From NCBI GenBank assembly GCA_017437745.1, contig JAFRYI010000003.1, positions 62,001 to 126,000 on the forward strand: a DNA stretch of 64,000 bases. Direction: 5' to 3'. The stretch comes from Bacillota bacterium (GTDB taxonomy: Bacteria > Bacillota > Clostridia > Peptostreptococcales > Anaerovoracaceae). A program made the position numbers and the translations under genes. The notes beneath the pieces are model-generated. The model was not told the DNA's origin, made no database searches, and saw nothing but the letters and a program-made list of their open reading frames with translations. The first letter of the stretch is position 1. Every line of letters begins with the position of its first letter. Shown here in pieces: positions 8,667 through 17,886 of this stretch.

Positions 8667-10745
8667 ATGAAGAAGAACCTTTTCAAAGAGGCAAAAAAGA
8701 CGAAAACGGGCTACAAAAACCGCAGCAGGATGCTCGTCGTCTTTTTTATTATGGTGCTTTGCTTCGCCGCGCTGGCCTTAAGGCTGGGCTGGCACATGGT
8801 GATAAAGGGTGAAGAGTACGCCGCCAAGGCCATGAAGCAGCAGACCGACGACAGCGTGGTCACCGCGGTGCGCGGAGAGATAGAGGACAGCAACGGAAAC
8901 GCTCTGGCAGTAAGCGCGTCCACCAATACCATATGGGTCCGCCCCAAGACCGTCAAGGCAAACGGCAAGACCACCGAGGAAATAGAAAAGAATCTCAGCG
9001 AAGAGATACAGACCATAACGGACATACTCGGAATGGAGAGGAGCGACGTCTACGACATACTAACTTCCGACAAGACTCTGGTAAGACTTGCCAAGCACGT
9101 GGACGACGAGAAGGCCGACGCGCTCCGCAAGGCCGATCTGGCGGGGCTGGAGATAGTCGACGACGTAATGCGCTACTATCCGATGTCCAGATTCGCCTGC
9201 CAGCTGGTGGGACTGACTAACGACGACGGCGACGGCATGACCGGTCTGGAGCTGTACTACGACAGATTCCTTTCCGGAATGAACGGAAGATGGATAAGCA
9301 GCAAGGACAGAAGCGGCAATTCGCTGGTCTACGGCACGAACAAGTACTACGGCACGGAAGACGGCTACACCATAGTCACTACACTGGACATGAACGTCCA
9401 GAACATAGTTGAGGAAGTTTCCAAAAAATGGCTGAAGCAGAGCGAGTCCGACAGGGTGTCCATCATAGTAATGGACCCGAACACCGGAGACATCCTTGCG
9501 GCTACCCAGACTGACGAGTTTGACCCCAACGATCCCAGAGCCCCCAGGGCAGGAGACGAGGAGAAGTTCGCCAAGATGACGGACGCGGAGAAGGTGGCCT
9601 ACTGGAACAAGATGTGGAGATCCTTCCTGTTCTGCGACGTGTACGAACCGGGCTCTACCTTCAAGCTGGTAACGACAGCCATAGCGCTGGATTCCGGAGC
9701 CATCACCAAGAACGACAGCTTCTACTGCGGCGCCTACACCAAGGTCGCGGACAGAATAATAAAGTGCTGGTACTATCCCGGCGGACACGGAACGCAGAGC
9801 CTTGCCAAGGCAGTGGGTAATTCCTGCAACATGGCTCTGGTGGACATAGCCCAGAGGATGGGAAAGAACACGTTCTACAACGGAATCGAAGCCTTCGGCC
9901 TTAACAGGAAGACCGGAGTGGACTATCCGGGCGAAGCCGAGAACATGATATACACCAGGGCGCAGGCCAACATAGTGGAGATCTCCACCATGTCCTTCGG
10001 GCAGGGCATAGCGCTTACTCCGGTAAGCCTTGTTACCGCGGTATCCGCGCTGGCTAACGGCGGATATCTGCTGGAGCCGCACCTGGTAAAGGAGATACGC
10101 GACGCGGACGACAAGGTCGTCGAGAGTTTCGGAAGGACGGTAAAGAGCGTTCCCATCACCGCGCAGACCGCGCAGGAGATGCTGGACATAATGGAATACG
10201 TCGTATCCGAGGGAGGCGCCGGCAAGGCAAGGATCTCCGGATACCGCATCGGCGGCAAGACCGGTACAGCGAACAAGCCTGTGGCCGGAGGATATTCCAG
10301 CGACAGGGACGTGTTCGCGTCCTTCATAGGCGTGGCTCCCATAGACGACCCTAAGATGGTGGTCCTGGTGATCTGCGACACTCCGAAGGTAAAGAACAAT
10401 CAGGGAAGCAACACCGCGGCTCCCGCGGCCAAAGAGGTCATGGAGGCGGTGCTGAAATACATGAACATCCAGCCGCATTACACGGACGCGGAGCTCAAGA
10501 AGCTGAACAGCAAGCTGACCACCGTTCCGGATCTTACCGGAGACGACATGGAAGACGTGATCGGAAGGCTTGCCGGAAAGCATCTCAACTACAACCTGTC
10601 GCCTGCGCTGGAGGACCCGAACAGCGTGAAACTGGTAGTAACTGACCAGTATCCTAAGCCCGGCACGGAGGTCTCAAAGGAGTCCACCGTAACGGTATAT
10701 TACGAGATCTTAACGGAAGAGGAAGAAGAGCATGAGACCCACTAG
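8667..10745 (+). CDS. ftsI: Division transpeptidase, class B PBP with one PASTA domain (FtsI/SpoVD type)
   Basis: A 692-residue class B penicillin-binding protein that cross-links septal peptidoglycan. One N-terminal membrane anchor (about residues 22-45) precedes a dimerisation domain starting VRGEIEDSNGNALA. The three transpeptidase motifs are S330-TFK (nucleophile), S386-CN and K531-TG. A single C-terminal PASTA domain (about 620-686) begins TVPDLTGDDMEDV. One PASTA resembles SpoVD more than PbpB, but the dcw position fits the vegetative enzyme too. murE, usually next, is missing; murF starts inside this gene's last codons. Confidence 0.94.
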   Translation: MKKNLFKEAKKTKTGYKNRSRMLVVFFIMVLCFAALALRLGWHMVIKGEEYAAKAMKQQTDDSVVTAVRGEIEDSNGNALAVSASTNTIWVRPKTVKANGKTTEEIEKNLSEEIQTITDILGMERSDVYDILTSDKTLVRLAKHVDDEKADALRKADLAGLEIVDDVMRYYPMSRFACQLVGLTNDDGDGMTGLELYYDRFLSGMNGRWISSKDRSGNSLVYGTNKYYGTEDGYTIVTTLDMNVQNIVEEVSKKWLKQSESDRVSIIVMDPNTGDILAATQTDEFDPNDPRAPRAGDEEKFAKMTDAEKVAYWNKMWRSFLFCDVYEPGSTFKLVTTAIALDSGAITKNDSFYCGAYTKVADRIIKCWYYPGGHGTQSLAKAVGNSCNMALVDIAQRMGKNTFYNGIEAFGLNRKTGVDYPGEAENMIYTRAQANIVEISTMSFGQGIALTPVSLVTAVSALANGGYLLEPHLVKEIRDADDKVVESFGRTVKSVPITAQTAQEMLDIMEYVVSEGGAGKARISGYRIGGKTGTANKPVAGGYSSDRDVFASFIGVAPIDDPKMVVLVICDTPKVKNNQGSNTAAPAAKEVMEAVLKYMNIQPHYTDAELKKLNSKLTTVPDLTGDDMEDVIGRLAGKHLNYNLSPALEDPNSVKLVVTDQYPKPGTEVSKESTVTVYYEILTEEEEEHETH

Positions 10746-12120
10746 CGCAAGCTTTTTGGCGGATGCCTGCGGCGGAAAGCTTACCGGCGATCCGGAATAC
10801 CTTGTAAGGGACATAAAGATAGACTCCAGAGAATGCGCTGACGGCGACCTTTTTGTCTGCGTCATCGGCGAGATAAACAACGGTCACAACTACGTGGAGT
10901 CCGCGTACAAGCTCGGATGCAGGGCGTTCCTGGTGTCCCAGGACATACCGGAACTTCCCGGCAGCGTGGTGATACGAGTGGACGATACCATGGAAGGCTT
11001 CAGACGCATGGCCGAGGCCTACGTGGCACAGTTCAAAGTGCGTAAGCTGGGTGTGACCGGAAGCGTGGGAAAGACCACTACGAAGATGCTTACCGCGGCA
11101 GTAGCGTCCGCCAGGTACAGGACCGTCTGCAGCAGAAAGAACCTTAACACCCATCTGGGCGTCTGCCTTACTTGCTTCCTGGCCGACGAGACCACCGAGT
11201 GCATAGTCTTCGAGATGGGCATGGACCACAAGGGCGAGATAGAAGAGTACGTTACCTGGGTAAAGCCGGAGATAGCGATAATAACCAACATAGGCGTATC
11301 GCACATGGAGCGCCTGGGAAGCCGCGACGCGATAGCGGACGCCAAGCTGGAGATAGTCCTGCCGTTCACGGACGAGTGCACGCTGGTCGTTAATTCCCGT
11401 TCCGATTACCTCAGGACCGAGAAAGAGATAAGGGAAAGAGCCCTGAACAAGACTGATTACAAGATAGTTCTGGTAGGACAGGACATAGACTATAAAGACC
11501 TGAAAAATAAAGGAGAGGACGGAATAGAGTTTTACGTAAACAACGTCAGATTCGAACTTCCTCTTCTCGGAGAGCATAACGCTCTGGACGCGTGTCTTGC
11601 GATAGCCGCGGGGCTTCAGATGGGCATCAGCCTGGAGGAAGCGGCGGACGCTCTCCGCAAGGTCAGCGCCACGGAACGCAGGCTGAAGGCCGTCAAGATC
11701 GGCGGCATATATCTGCTTGACGACAGCTACAACGCCAGCCCTGATTCCATGAAGGCCGGCATATCCGCGCTCTGCGGCGTGGACGCCAAAAGGCGCATAG
11801 CGGTGCTGGGCGACATGCTGGAGCTCGGCGGCGCGGACGAGAGCGGCCACACGGAAGTAGGACGCTTCGCGGCCGAGAAGGGCGTTGACATGATCATAGC
11901 CGTCGGAAACAGAAAGGACTATTATTTCAAAGGCGTCAGGGACGCGGGCACCACGGGCACCAGCACCATAGGACTGGCCGATCTGGAATCCGTAAAGGAC
12001 ATGGTCCTGCAGATCCTTAAAGAAGGAGACGCCGTACTGGTAAAAGGCTCCAATTCCACCGGACTGGGGCAGGTAGCGGAGCTTATCAGAAGCTCGGAGG
12101 AAACATGGAAAAGATCCTGA
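10732..12120 (+). CDS. murF: UDP-N-acetylmuramoyl-tripeptide--D-alanyl-D-alanine ligase
   Basis: A 462-residue Mur ligase that adds D-Ala-D-Ala to the cytoplasmic UDP-MurNAc-tripeptide. The ATP loop GVTGSVGKTTTK (about residues 105-116) and the MurF-typical EMGMDHKGEIEEY and NIGVSHMERLGS motifs separate it from MurE, MurC and MurD. DDSYNASPDSM marks the C-terminal ligase domain. The start overlaps the PBP gene by 14 nt and its end overlaps murD by 16 nt, so expression is likely coupled. mraY is not found at its usual place after this gene. Confidence 0.95.
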   Translation: MRPTSASFLADACGGKLTGDPEYLVRDIKIDSRECADGDLFVCVIGEINNGHNYVESAYKLGCRAFLVSQDIPELPGSVVIRVDDTMEGFRRMAEAYVAQFKVRKLGVTGSVGKTTTKMLTAAVASARYRTVCSRKNLNTHLGVCLTCFLADETTECIVFEMGMDHKGEIEEYVTWVKPEIAIITNIGVSHMERLGSRDAIADAKLEIVLPFTDECTLVVNSRSDYLRTEKEIRERALNKTDYKIVLVGQDIDYKDLKNKGEDGIEFYVNNVRFELPLLGEHNALDACLAIAAGLQMGISLEEAADALRKVSATERRLKAVKIGGIYLLDDSYNASPDSMKAGISALCGVDAKRRIAVLGDMLELGGADESGHTEVGRFAAEKGVDMIIAVGNRKDYYFKGVRDAGTTGTSTIGLADLESVKDMVLQILKEGDAVLVKGSNSTGLGQVAELIRSSEETWKRS

Positions 12121-13484
12121 TAATGGGACTGGGACGCTCCGGCCTTGCGGCCGCGGAGCTGCTTAAGGGCAATGCGGAACTGTACGCGTGGGATTCGAAG
12201 CCCGCGGAAAAGTTCGCGCAGGATGTGATCGATAAACTGACGGAAGAGGGCGTCGTCCTCTATCTGGGACCGGACGCTCAGGAAAGACTTACGCAGGAAC
12301 ATCCCGCGGAGGAGAAGTTCTTCGACAGAGTAGTGATAAGCCCGGGAATAACGTTCCGTCATCCTCTGACCGCGCTCGGCAGGGAGCTGATAGGAGAACT
12401 GGAGCTTGCCTACGAGAACTGCAGCGGAAGCTTCGTAGCCATAACAGGTACCAACGGAAAGACCACGACCACTACGCTCGTGGGCGAGATGCTGAAGGCC
12501 GACGACATACCCAGCATGGTAGCCGGAAACATAGGACTTCCGGTCTCCTCGCAGGCCGCGTCCGCCGAAAGGGATACCATAATGGTGACGGAAGTTTCCA
12601 GCTTCCAGCTGGAGACGATAAAGAAGTTCCGCGCCCACGTAAGCGCGGTGCTCAACATAACCCCGGACCACCTGGACCGCCACGGAAACATGGAGGAATA
12701 CGCCCGCGTAAAAGGCCGCGTCTGCGAGAACCAGACCGCAGGCGACTACTTCGTATACAACTACGACGATCCCGGCGCCGCCAAGCTTGCGAAGACCATC
12801 GAAAGACCGGTGCCCGTACCGTTCAGCACCAGGGACGAAGGCCTGCAGTTCGGAATGCAGCCCAACGCAGCGTTCGTAAGGGACGGATATCTGTACGTAA
12901 AGAAGGACGGAACGGAGAAGAAGCTCTGCAAAGCTTCAGACCTTAACATACCCGGAAAACACAACCTGGAGAACGCTCTGGGCGCTGCCGCGATAGCGTA
13001 TTTCAGCGGAGCTTCGGCTCAGGCGATAAGCAGGACCCTTAAGAGCTTCAAGGGCGTGGAGCACAGGATAGAGTACGTTAGGACGCTGAAGGGCGTAAGG
13101 TACGTCAACGACTCCAAGGGCACCAACCCGGACTCCACCATAAAGGCCATAGAGGCCACCGACACCCCGATAATACTTATCGCGGGCGGATACGAAAAGA
13201 ACTCCGACTTCACGGAGATGCTGAACATAGGAAAAAACAAGATAAAGTACCTGGTGCTTCTGGGCGTGACGGCTCCCAGGATCAAGGAGACCGCGCTGAA
13301 GTGCGGATACAGGGACGATCAGATAGTAAGGTGCGACTCTCTGGAGGCTTGCGTAGCGGCGTCCGCGCAGCTGGCGAGCAAGGGCGACACCGTGCTCCTT
13401 TCCCCGGCATGCGCGAGCTGGGACATGTTCAAGAGCTACGAGCACAGGGGCGAGGAATTCAAGAAAGTAGTAAAGAGCCTGTAA
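12105..13484 (+). CDS. murD: UDP-N-acetylmuramoylalanine--D-glutamate ligase
   Basis: A 459-residue Mur ligase that adds D-glutamate to UDP-MurNAc-L-Ala. The N-terminal nucleotide-binding fold begins ILIMGLGRSGLAAAE, the P-loop is TGTNGKTTTTT (about residues 114-124), and NITPDHLDRHG and VNDSKGTNPDST are typical MurD motifs. The C-terminus ends in SPACASWDMFKSYEHRG, also diagnostic. GGAGG lies 4 nt before the ATG, inside murF. About 50 nt separate it from ftsW. Confidence 0.96.
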   Translation: MEKILIMGLGRSGLAAAELLKGNAELYAWDSKPAEKFAQDVIDKLTEEGVVLYLGPDAQERLTQEHPAEEKFFDRVVISPGITFRHPLTALGRELIGELELAYENCSGSFVAITGTNGKTTTTTLVGEMLKADDIPSMVAGNIGLPVSSQAASAERDTIMVTEVSSFQLETIKKFRAHVSAVLNITPDHLDRHGNMEEYARVKGRVCENQTAGDYFVYNYDDPGAAKLAKTIERPVPVPFSTRDEGLQFGMQPNAAFVRDGYLYVKKDGTEKKLCKASDLNIPGKHNLENALGAAAIAYFSGASAQAISRTLKSFKGVEHRIEYVRTLKGVRYVNDSKGTNPDSTIKAIEATDTPIILIAGGYEKNSDFTEMLNIGKNKIKYLVLLGVTAPRIKETALKCGYRDDQIVRCDSLEACVAASAQLASKGDTVLLSPACASWDMFKSYEHRGEEFKKVVKSL

Positions 13485-13532
13485 ATACAAGGCTTTCAGT
13501 AGACTGAAAAACTGCGGGCGAAAGGAACTGCG

Positions 13533-14696
13533 TTGGCGGAAGAAGCTAAGAAAAAAAAGAAGATCAGGATAAGGAGCAAGTACGGAGCGGGCGACTTCTA
13601 CATAGTGGTCACCACGCTGATACTTACCGTGATAGGCATGGTGGCGGTGTTCTCCGCCAGCTATTATACTGCCATAAGCAAGTACGGCGATCCGAACTAC
13701 TACCTTAAGAACAACGCCGTATGGATGGCCATAGGCTGGGTGGTGTTCGTACTGTTCTCGCTGATAGATTATCATGTGTGGAGCAAGTTCGCGCTGCCGG
13801 CGATACTCGTCGGTTTCTTCCTGCTTCTGCTGCTGTTTACGCCTTCGTCTCTCGGAATAGCGAAAACGATAAACCAGGCCACCCGCTGGATCCAGATACC
13901 GGGTACCGGTTTTACTTTCATGCCGGGCGAGATATTCAAGCCTGCTCTGATACTGTTCATAGCGTGGTTCTTCGCGTGCAAGCCCTCCAGGGCAAAGACG
14001 CTTAAAGGCTTCCTGCCGGTGCTGATAGTCGCCGGCGCGGCGTTCGTCCTGATATTCAAGCAGCCCAACCTCTCCACTGCGGGCATAGTGCTTCTGATAG
14101 CGCTGGGAATGCTCGTTGTGGCAGGTATCAGGTTCGGGTGGATAGCGCTGGCTGTGGGCCTCGGAGCCGCGGGATTCGCGGGGCTGATAGTCCTTAAGGG
14201 CAGCTACTGGCTGAAGCGCGTAACGAGCTTCTTCGACCCGTTCGCGGATCCTCTGGGCGACGGATACCAGGTGGTGCAGGGCCTGCTGGCGTTCGGTTCC
14301 GGCGGAGTCACCGGCGTGGGTCTGGGACGCAGCATGCAGAAGGCCCTCTATCTTCCCGAAGCCATGAGCGACTTCATACTGCCGATAATAGGCGAGGAAG
14401 TCGGTTTCATAGGAGTAATAGTGATCATGGCCGTGTACATGGTGCTTCTGTGGAGAGGCAGTTACGTATCGGTCAACGCGAAGGATCTGTTCGGAACGCT
14501 GCTGGCGGCGGGCATCACCATCCATCTGGGACTGCAGGTGATACTCAACATCGCTGTAGTTTCGGCTTCATTCCCGCCTACGGGCGTGGTCCTTCCGCTT
14601 ATAAGCCTGGGCGGAACGGCCACCGTGCTCTTCATGATGGAGCTGGGGATCCTGTTCAACATATCCAAGCAGGCTGTGGAGAAGGAAACGCTATGA
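13533..14696 (+). CDS. ftsW: FtsW-type peptidoglycan glycosyltransferase (SEDS family)
   Basis: A 387-residue polytopic membrane protein with about ten hydrophobic segments after a lysine-rich cytoplasmic start. The SEDS signatures are present: the extracellular loop before GYQVVQGLLAFGSGG, then LPEAMSDFILPIIGEEVGF and FPPTGVVLPLISLGG near the C-terminus. FtsW polymerises lipid II at the septum with its partner PBP, encoded two genes upstream of murD. The start is TTG at 13533 with AAAGGA upstream. The stop overlaps murG by ATGA. Confidence 0.94.
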   Translation: MAEEAKKKKKIRIRSKYGAGDFYIVVTTLILTVIGMVAVFSASYYTAISKYGDPNYYLKNNAVWMAIGWVVFVLFSLIDYHVWSKFALPAILVGFFLLLLLFTPSSLGIAKTINQATRWIQIPGTGFTFMPGEIFKPALILFIAWFFACKPSRAKTLKGFLPVLIVAGAAFVLIFKQPNLSTAGIVLLIALGMLVVAGIRFGWIALAVGLGAAGFAGLIVLKGSYWLKRVTSFFDPFADPLGDGYQVVQGLLAFGSGGVTGVGLGRSMQKALYLPEAMSDFILPIIGEEVGFIGVIVIMAVYMVLLWRGSYVSVNAKDLFGTLLAAGITIHLGLQVILNIAVVSASFPPTGVVLPLISLGGTATVLFMMELGILFNISKQAVEKETL

Positions 14697-15793
14697 GAGT
14701 AGTACTTAGCTGCGGAGGCACGGGCGGACACATATATCCGGCCATAGCCATAGCTGACAAGATCAGAGAACACCACCCGGAGGCGGAGATACTGTTCATC
14801 GGCACAAAGAAGGGCATGGAGAACAGTCTGGTACCCGCCGCAGGTTACGAGATAAAAGGCATAGACGCGCGCGGTTTCGACAGGAAGCACCTCGCGGAGA
14901 ACTTCAAGACCATCCACACGTTCTTCGAGGGCACGCGCGAGGTCGCCAAGATACTGAAGGACTTCGCTCCGGACATCGCCATAGGCACGGGCGGATACGT
15001 TACGGGTTCCGTAATAAGCAAGGCTCACAGCCTTGGCATAAAGTGCTGCATCCACGAGCAGAACGCGCTTCCGGGGCTGGCCAACAGGTTTTTGTCCGGC
15101 TTCGCGGATAAGGTGTTCACCAGCTTCGAGGGCACCGAAGGCAGGTTCAGACATCCGGACAGGGTGGTGATGACCGGAAACCCCGTAAGGGGCGGCTTCG
15201 TTACGCTGGACCGCGCGGAATGCAGGAAAAAGCTCGGTCTTAAGGACGGACAGACCATGGTGCTGCTCTTCGGAGGCAGCCTGGGCGCGGAAGTCCTTAA
15301 CAGAGAGGCTCTGGGACTCGTAAAGAAGCTCGGAGGAAACGATATCAGATTATTCTTCGTAAGCGGTAAAAGGCATTACGACGAGATAAAGCAGAAACTG
15401 GACGGAATGGACAAGGACCTTGGTTTCCTTACGTTCATGGCCTACGCGGACAACATGCCGGAGCTCATGAGCGCTTCGGATCTTGTGGTCAGCAGGGCGG
15501 GAGCCATAGCGGTATCGGAGATAGCGGTAAGCGCCAGGCCCAGCGTTCTGGTGCCTTCGCCCAACGTTACGGACAACCACCAGTTCTACAACGCCAAGGC
15601 CGTGGCGGACGCGGGCGCGGCTCTCCTGATAGAGGAGAAGGACCTTCCGGAAGGGGAGGACAGGCTTGCGGAGGAAACGCTTAAGCTGGCGTCGGACAAA
15701 GAGAGACTTTCCGCCATGTCGGAGGCCGCAAAGAAGTTGGCAAGACCAGACGCAGCGGATATAATATACAGGGAGCTCGGCCTGGACGGATAG
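14693..15793 (+). CDS. murG: UDP-N-acetylglucosamine--N-acetylmuramyl-(pentapeptide) pyrophosphoryl-undecaprenol N-acetylglucosamine transferase
   Basis: MurG makes lipid II at the inner membrane face by adding GlcNAc to lipid I. The 366-residue protein starts RVVLSCGGTGGHIYPA, holds IGTGGYVTG and HEQNALPG in the N-domain, and has GGSLGAEVLN and SRAGAIAVSE in the UDP-GlcNAc-binding C-domain. The ATG at 14693 overlaps the ftsW stop; the frame is open upstream, but that part is antisense to sense in ftsW and not coding. murC and murB, common next neighbours, are absent. Confidence 0.97.
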   Translation: MRVVLSCGGTGGHIYPAIAIADKIREHHPEAEILFIGTKKGMENSLVPAAGYEIKGIDARGFDRKHLAENFKTIHTFFEGTREVAKILKDFAPDIAIGTGGYVTGSVISKAHSLGIKCCIHEQNALPGLANRFLSGFADKVFTSFEGTEGRFRHPDRVVMTGNPVRGGFVTLDRAECRKKLGLKDGQTMVLLFGGSLGAEVLNREALGLVKKLGGNDIRLFFVSGKRHYDEIKQKLDGMDKDLGFLTFMAYADNMPELMSASDLVVSRAGAIAVSEIAVSARPSVLVPSPNVTDNHQFYNAKAVADAGAALLIEEKDLPEGEDRLAEETLKLASDKERLSAMSEAAKKLARPDAADIIYRELGLDG

Positions 15794-15815
15794 GGCCGCA
15801 GGCATAAAGGATCAG

Positions 15816-16583
15816 ATGAGCGAGTACGAAGAGTCCTCGGGCTATAAAAGCAAGCGGAAAAAGAAGAAGAGAAGAAAAAAGCGTCCTTTCCTTACGCTTT
15901 TCATTATCGTGCTGGTCATAGTCGGAGCAGTGCTTCTTTTGAAGTCCTCGATCTTCAGCGTCACGGAGATAAGGGTGGAGGGCAACAGGTATTTCACTCC
16001 CTCGCAGGTGATAGATCTCTCCGGCGTCGAGACCGGAAAGAACCTGATCTTCGAAGTCAAGACCCGCGCGGCGGTAAAGAACCTTCTTACCAGCCCCTAC
16101 GTCAGGAACGCAAAGATAACGAAGAAACTGCCCGGGACCGTCGTGATCGAACTGGAAGAACGCGAGGAGTACGCCGCTGTTGCGTCCGGGGGCAGTTACA
16201 TAGTGATCGACCCCGAAGGAACGGTCCTGCGCACAGCGGACGAAGAGCCTAAGATCACCGTCCTGGAAGGCATAGAAGTTGCTTCCGCGGAAGAGGGCAA
16301 ACCCTTAAAGGCGCAGCAGAGCTACATGCTTACCGGAACGCTTAAGATCCTCGAAGAGACGAACAAGTTAGACTTTTATTTCAAGAAGATATACTTTTCC
16401 AGCGCCGTCGTTAAGGCCTACATCTACGACCACTACTACTGCGAAGGTACCCCGGACGGGATACTCGCGAATCTGCCGGACATAAAGAAGCTGGCGGAGG
16501 AGCATTACAAGCAGGGCATCAACAAGGGCGTCATCAAGATGGGCAACAGCGGAGAGCTGTTCTTCGATCCCAGGATCGACTGA
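15816..16583 (+). CDS. ftsQ: Cell-division protein FtsQ/DivIB
   Basis: A 255-residue bitopic membrane protein. A very basic cytoplasmic tail (KSKRKKKKRRKKRP) precedes one membrane helix (about residues 27-46) and a POTRA domain (SVTEIRVEGNRYFTPSQV). The FtsQ beta domain follows, with TVVIELEEREEYA. It bridges early and late divisome proteins and binds FtsL/DivIC. AAAGGA lies just upstream of the start. It is the last gene before the separate ftsZ promoter. Confidence 0.92.
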   Translation: MSEYEESSGYKSKRKKKKRRKKRPFLTLFIIVLVIVGAVLLLKSSIFSVTEIRVEGNRYFTPSQVIDLSGVETGKNLIFEVKTRAAVKNLLTSPYVRNAKITKKLPGTVVIELEEREEYAAVASGGSYIVIDPEGTVLRTADEEPKITVLEGIEVASAEEGKPLKAQQSYMLTGTLKILEETNKLDFYFKKIYFSSAVVKAYIYDHYYCEGTPDGILANLPDIKKLAEEHYKQGINKGVIKMGNSGELFFDPRID

Positions 16584-16611
16584 TTTTTCTATTTTTGAAC
16601 TCCAAAATGCG

Positions 16612-16640
16612 TTGTTAGTAATAATAGTTTGTGCTATTAT
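16612..16640 (+). promoter_or_regulatory. Candidate ftsZ promoter
   Basis: TTGTTA at 16612-16617 and TATTAT at 16635-16640 are separated by 17 bp in an AT-rich gap. TATAAT at 16638 is an overlapping alternative -10. This would give ftsZ its own transcript beside the dcw read-through. Confidence 0.65.
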
Positions 16641-16664
16641 AATATTAATATGCACAAGTAGGTC

Positions 16665-16671
16665 AAGGAGG
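16665..16671 (+). promoter_or_regulatory. Strong ribosome-binding site that sets the ftsZ start
   Basis: AAGGAGG ends 2 nt before the first ATG (16674) but 8 nt before the second (16680). The second spacing is normal, so the ATG at 16680 is the likelier start. Confidence 0.7.
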
Positions 16672-16679
16672 CCATGAAT

Positions 16680-17816
16680 ATGCCTATGTTACAATTCGAA
16701 GCACCCGCTGATTCCCCCGCCAACATCAAGGTAGTCGGAATAGGAGGAGCCGGATGCAACGCGGTCAACCGCATGATAGAATCCAACCTTCAGGGTATCA
16801 ATTTCATCGCTATCAACACGGATAAGCAGAACCTCAACAAGTCCAAGGCGGAGACCAAGATCCAGATAGGCGAAAAGCTCACCAAGGGTCTGGGCGCCGG
16901 CGGAAACCCGGAGGTCGGACAGAAATCCGCGGAGGAGAGCCTTGAGAGCATAGAGAACCAGCTCGCCGGAGCGGACATGGTGTTCATCACCGCCGGCATG
17001 GGCGGCGGAACAGGTACCGGAGCGGCTCCCATAGTCGCCAAGGCCGCCAAGCTTTCCGGAGCTCTTACAGTGGGCGTAGTCACCAGACCGTTCACCTTCG
17101 AGGGCAAGAAGCGCAAGGAGCACGCGGAGCTCGGCATCAAGTTCCTCAAGAACTATGTAGATTCTCTGGTAGTAGTACCCAACGACAAGCTTCTTACAGT
17201 TTCCGAAAAGACCACCAGCATACTGGACGCTTTCAGAAAAGCGGACGAAGTGCTTAAGGACGGTGTGGAGAGCATAGCGAGCCTCATCTCCGAGGACGGA
17301 CTCATCAATCTGGACTTCGCGGACGTCAAGACCGTAATGGGAGACCGCGGAATAGCCCACATGGGAGTCGGCACCGCAAGCGGAGAGAACAGAGTCGAAG
17401 CGGCCATCAAGAACGCCGTGGAGAGCCCGCTGCTTGAGACCACGATCAAGGGAGCCAAGGCGCTGCTGCTCAACGTGGTAGGCGGATACGACCTCGGAAT
17501 GCTGGAACTCAACGACGCAGCCGACGTAGTCGCCAGAGAGGTGGACGACGACGCCATCATAATCTTCGGAGCTTCCGTACGCGAGGACATGGAGAACACC
17601 GTACGCGTCACCATCATAGCCACAGGCTTCGACGACGATTACGACAAGATCCAGATCCCCGGCAAGGGACTCGGCGAAGAGACGGAGGAGCCCAGCGTAG
17701 TGGAGCTGGACGAGACAGTTGAGGAGATCAAGAAGGAGACCAATTATCAGCCGGATAATGATTTCCCCATCCCCGCATTCCTTAAGAACGCGGGCAACAC
17801 CAACCTCGACCTCTGA
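16680..17816 (+). CDS. ftsZ: Cell-division GTPase FtsZ
   Basis: A tubulin homologue of about 378 residues that polymerises into the Z-ring. The N-terminal [15 protein letters not shown], the tubulin signature [10 protein letters not shown], and [11 protein letters not shown] (T7 loop region) are all present. A variable acidic linker leads to the conserved C-terminal peptide FPIPAFLKN, which docks partner proteins. The start at 16680 fits the Shine-Dalgarno sequence; 16674 would add two residues. A private promoter precedes it and a strong terminator follows. No ftsA or sporulation sigma gene lies next to it. Confidence 0.98.
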   Translation: MPMLQFEAPADSPANIKVVGIGGAGCNAVNRMIESNLQGINFIAINTDKQNLNKSKAETKIQIGEKLTKGLGAGGNPEVGQKSAEESLESIENQLAGADMVFITAGMGGGTGTGAAPIVAKAAKLSGALTVGVVTRPFTFEGKKRKEHAELGIKFLKNYVDSLVVVPNDKLLTVSEKTTSILDAFRKADEVLKDGVESIASLISEDGLINLDFADVKTVMGDRGIAHMGVGTASGENRVEAAIKNAVESPLLETTIKGAKALLLNVVGGYDLGMLELNDAADVVAREVDDDAIIIFGASVREDMENTVRVTIIATGFDDDYDKIQIPGKGLGEETEEPSVVELDETVEEIKKETNYQPDNDFPIPAFLKNAGNTNLDL

Positions 17817-17832
17817 TCACAGGCAGGACCTG

Positions 17833-17857
17833 GGGCGGGCGGAAAGCCCGCCCTTTT
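17833..17857 (+). terminator. Intrinsic terminator after ftsZ
   Basis: An 8-bp GC stem (GGGCGGGC / GCCCGCCC) with a 5-nt loop and a TTTT tail closes the dcw transcript. Confidence 0.9.
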
Positions 17858-17886
17858 GTCAATATGAGCCTTTAGCGGCTTGCGCA

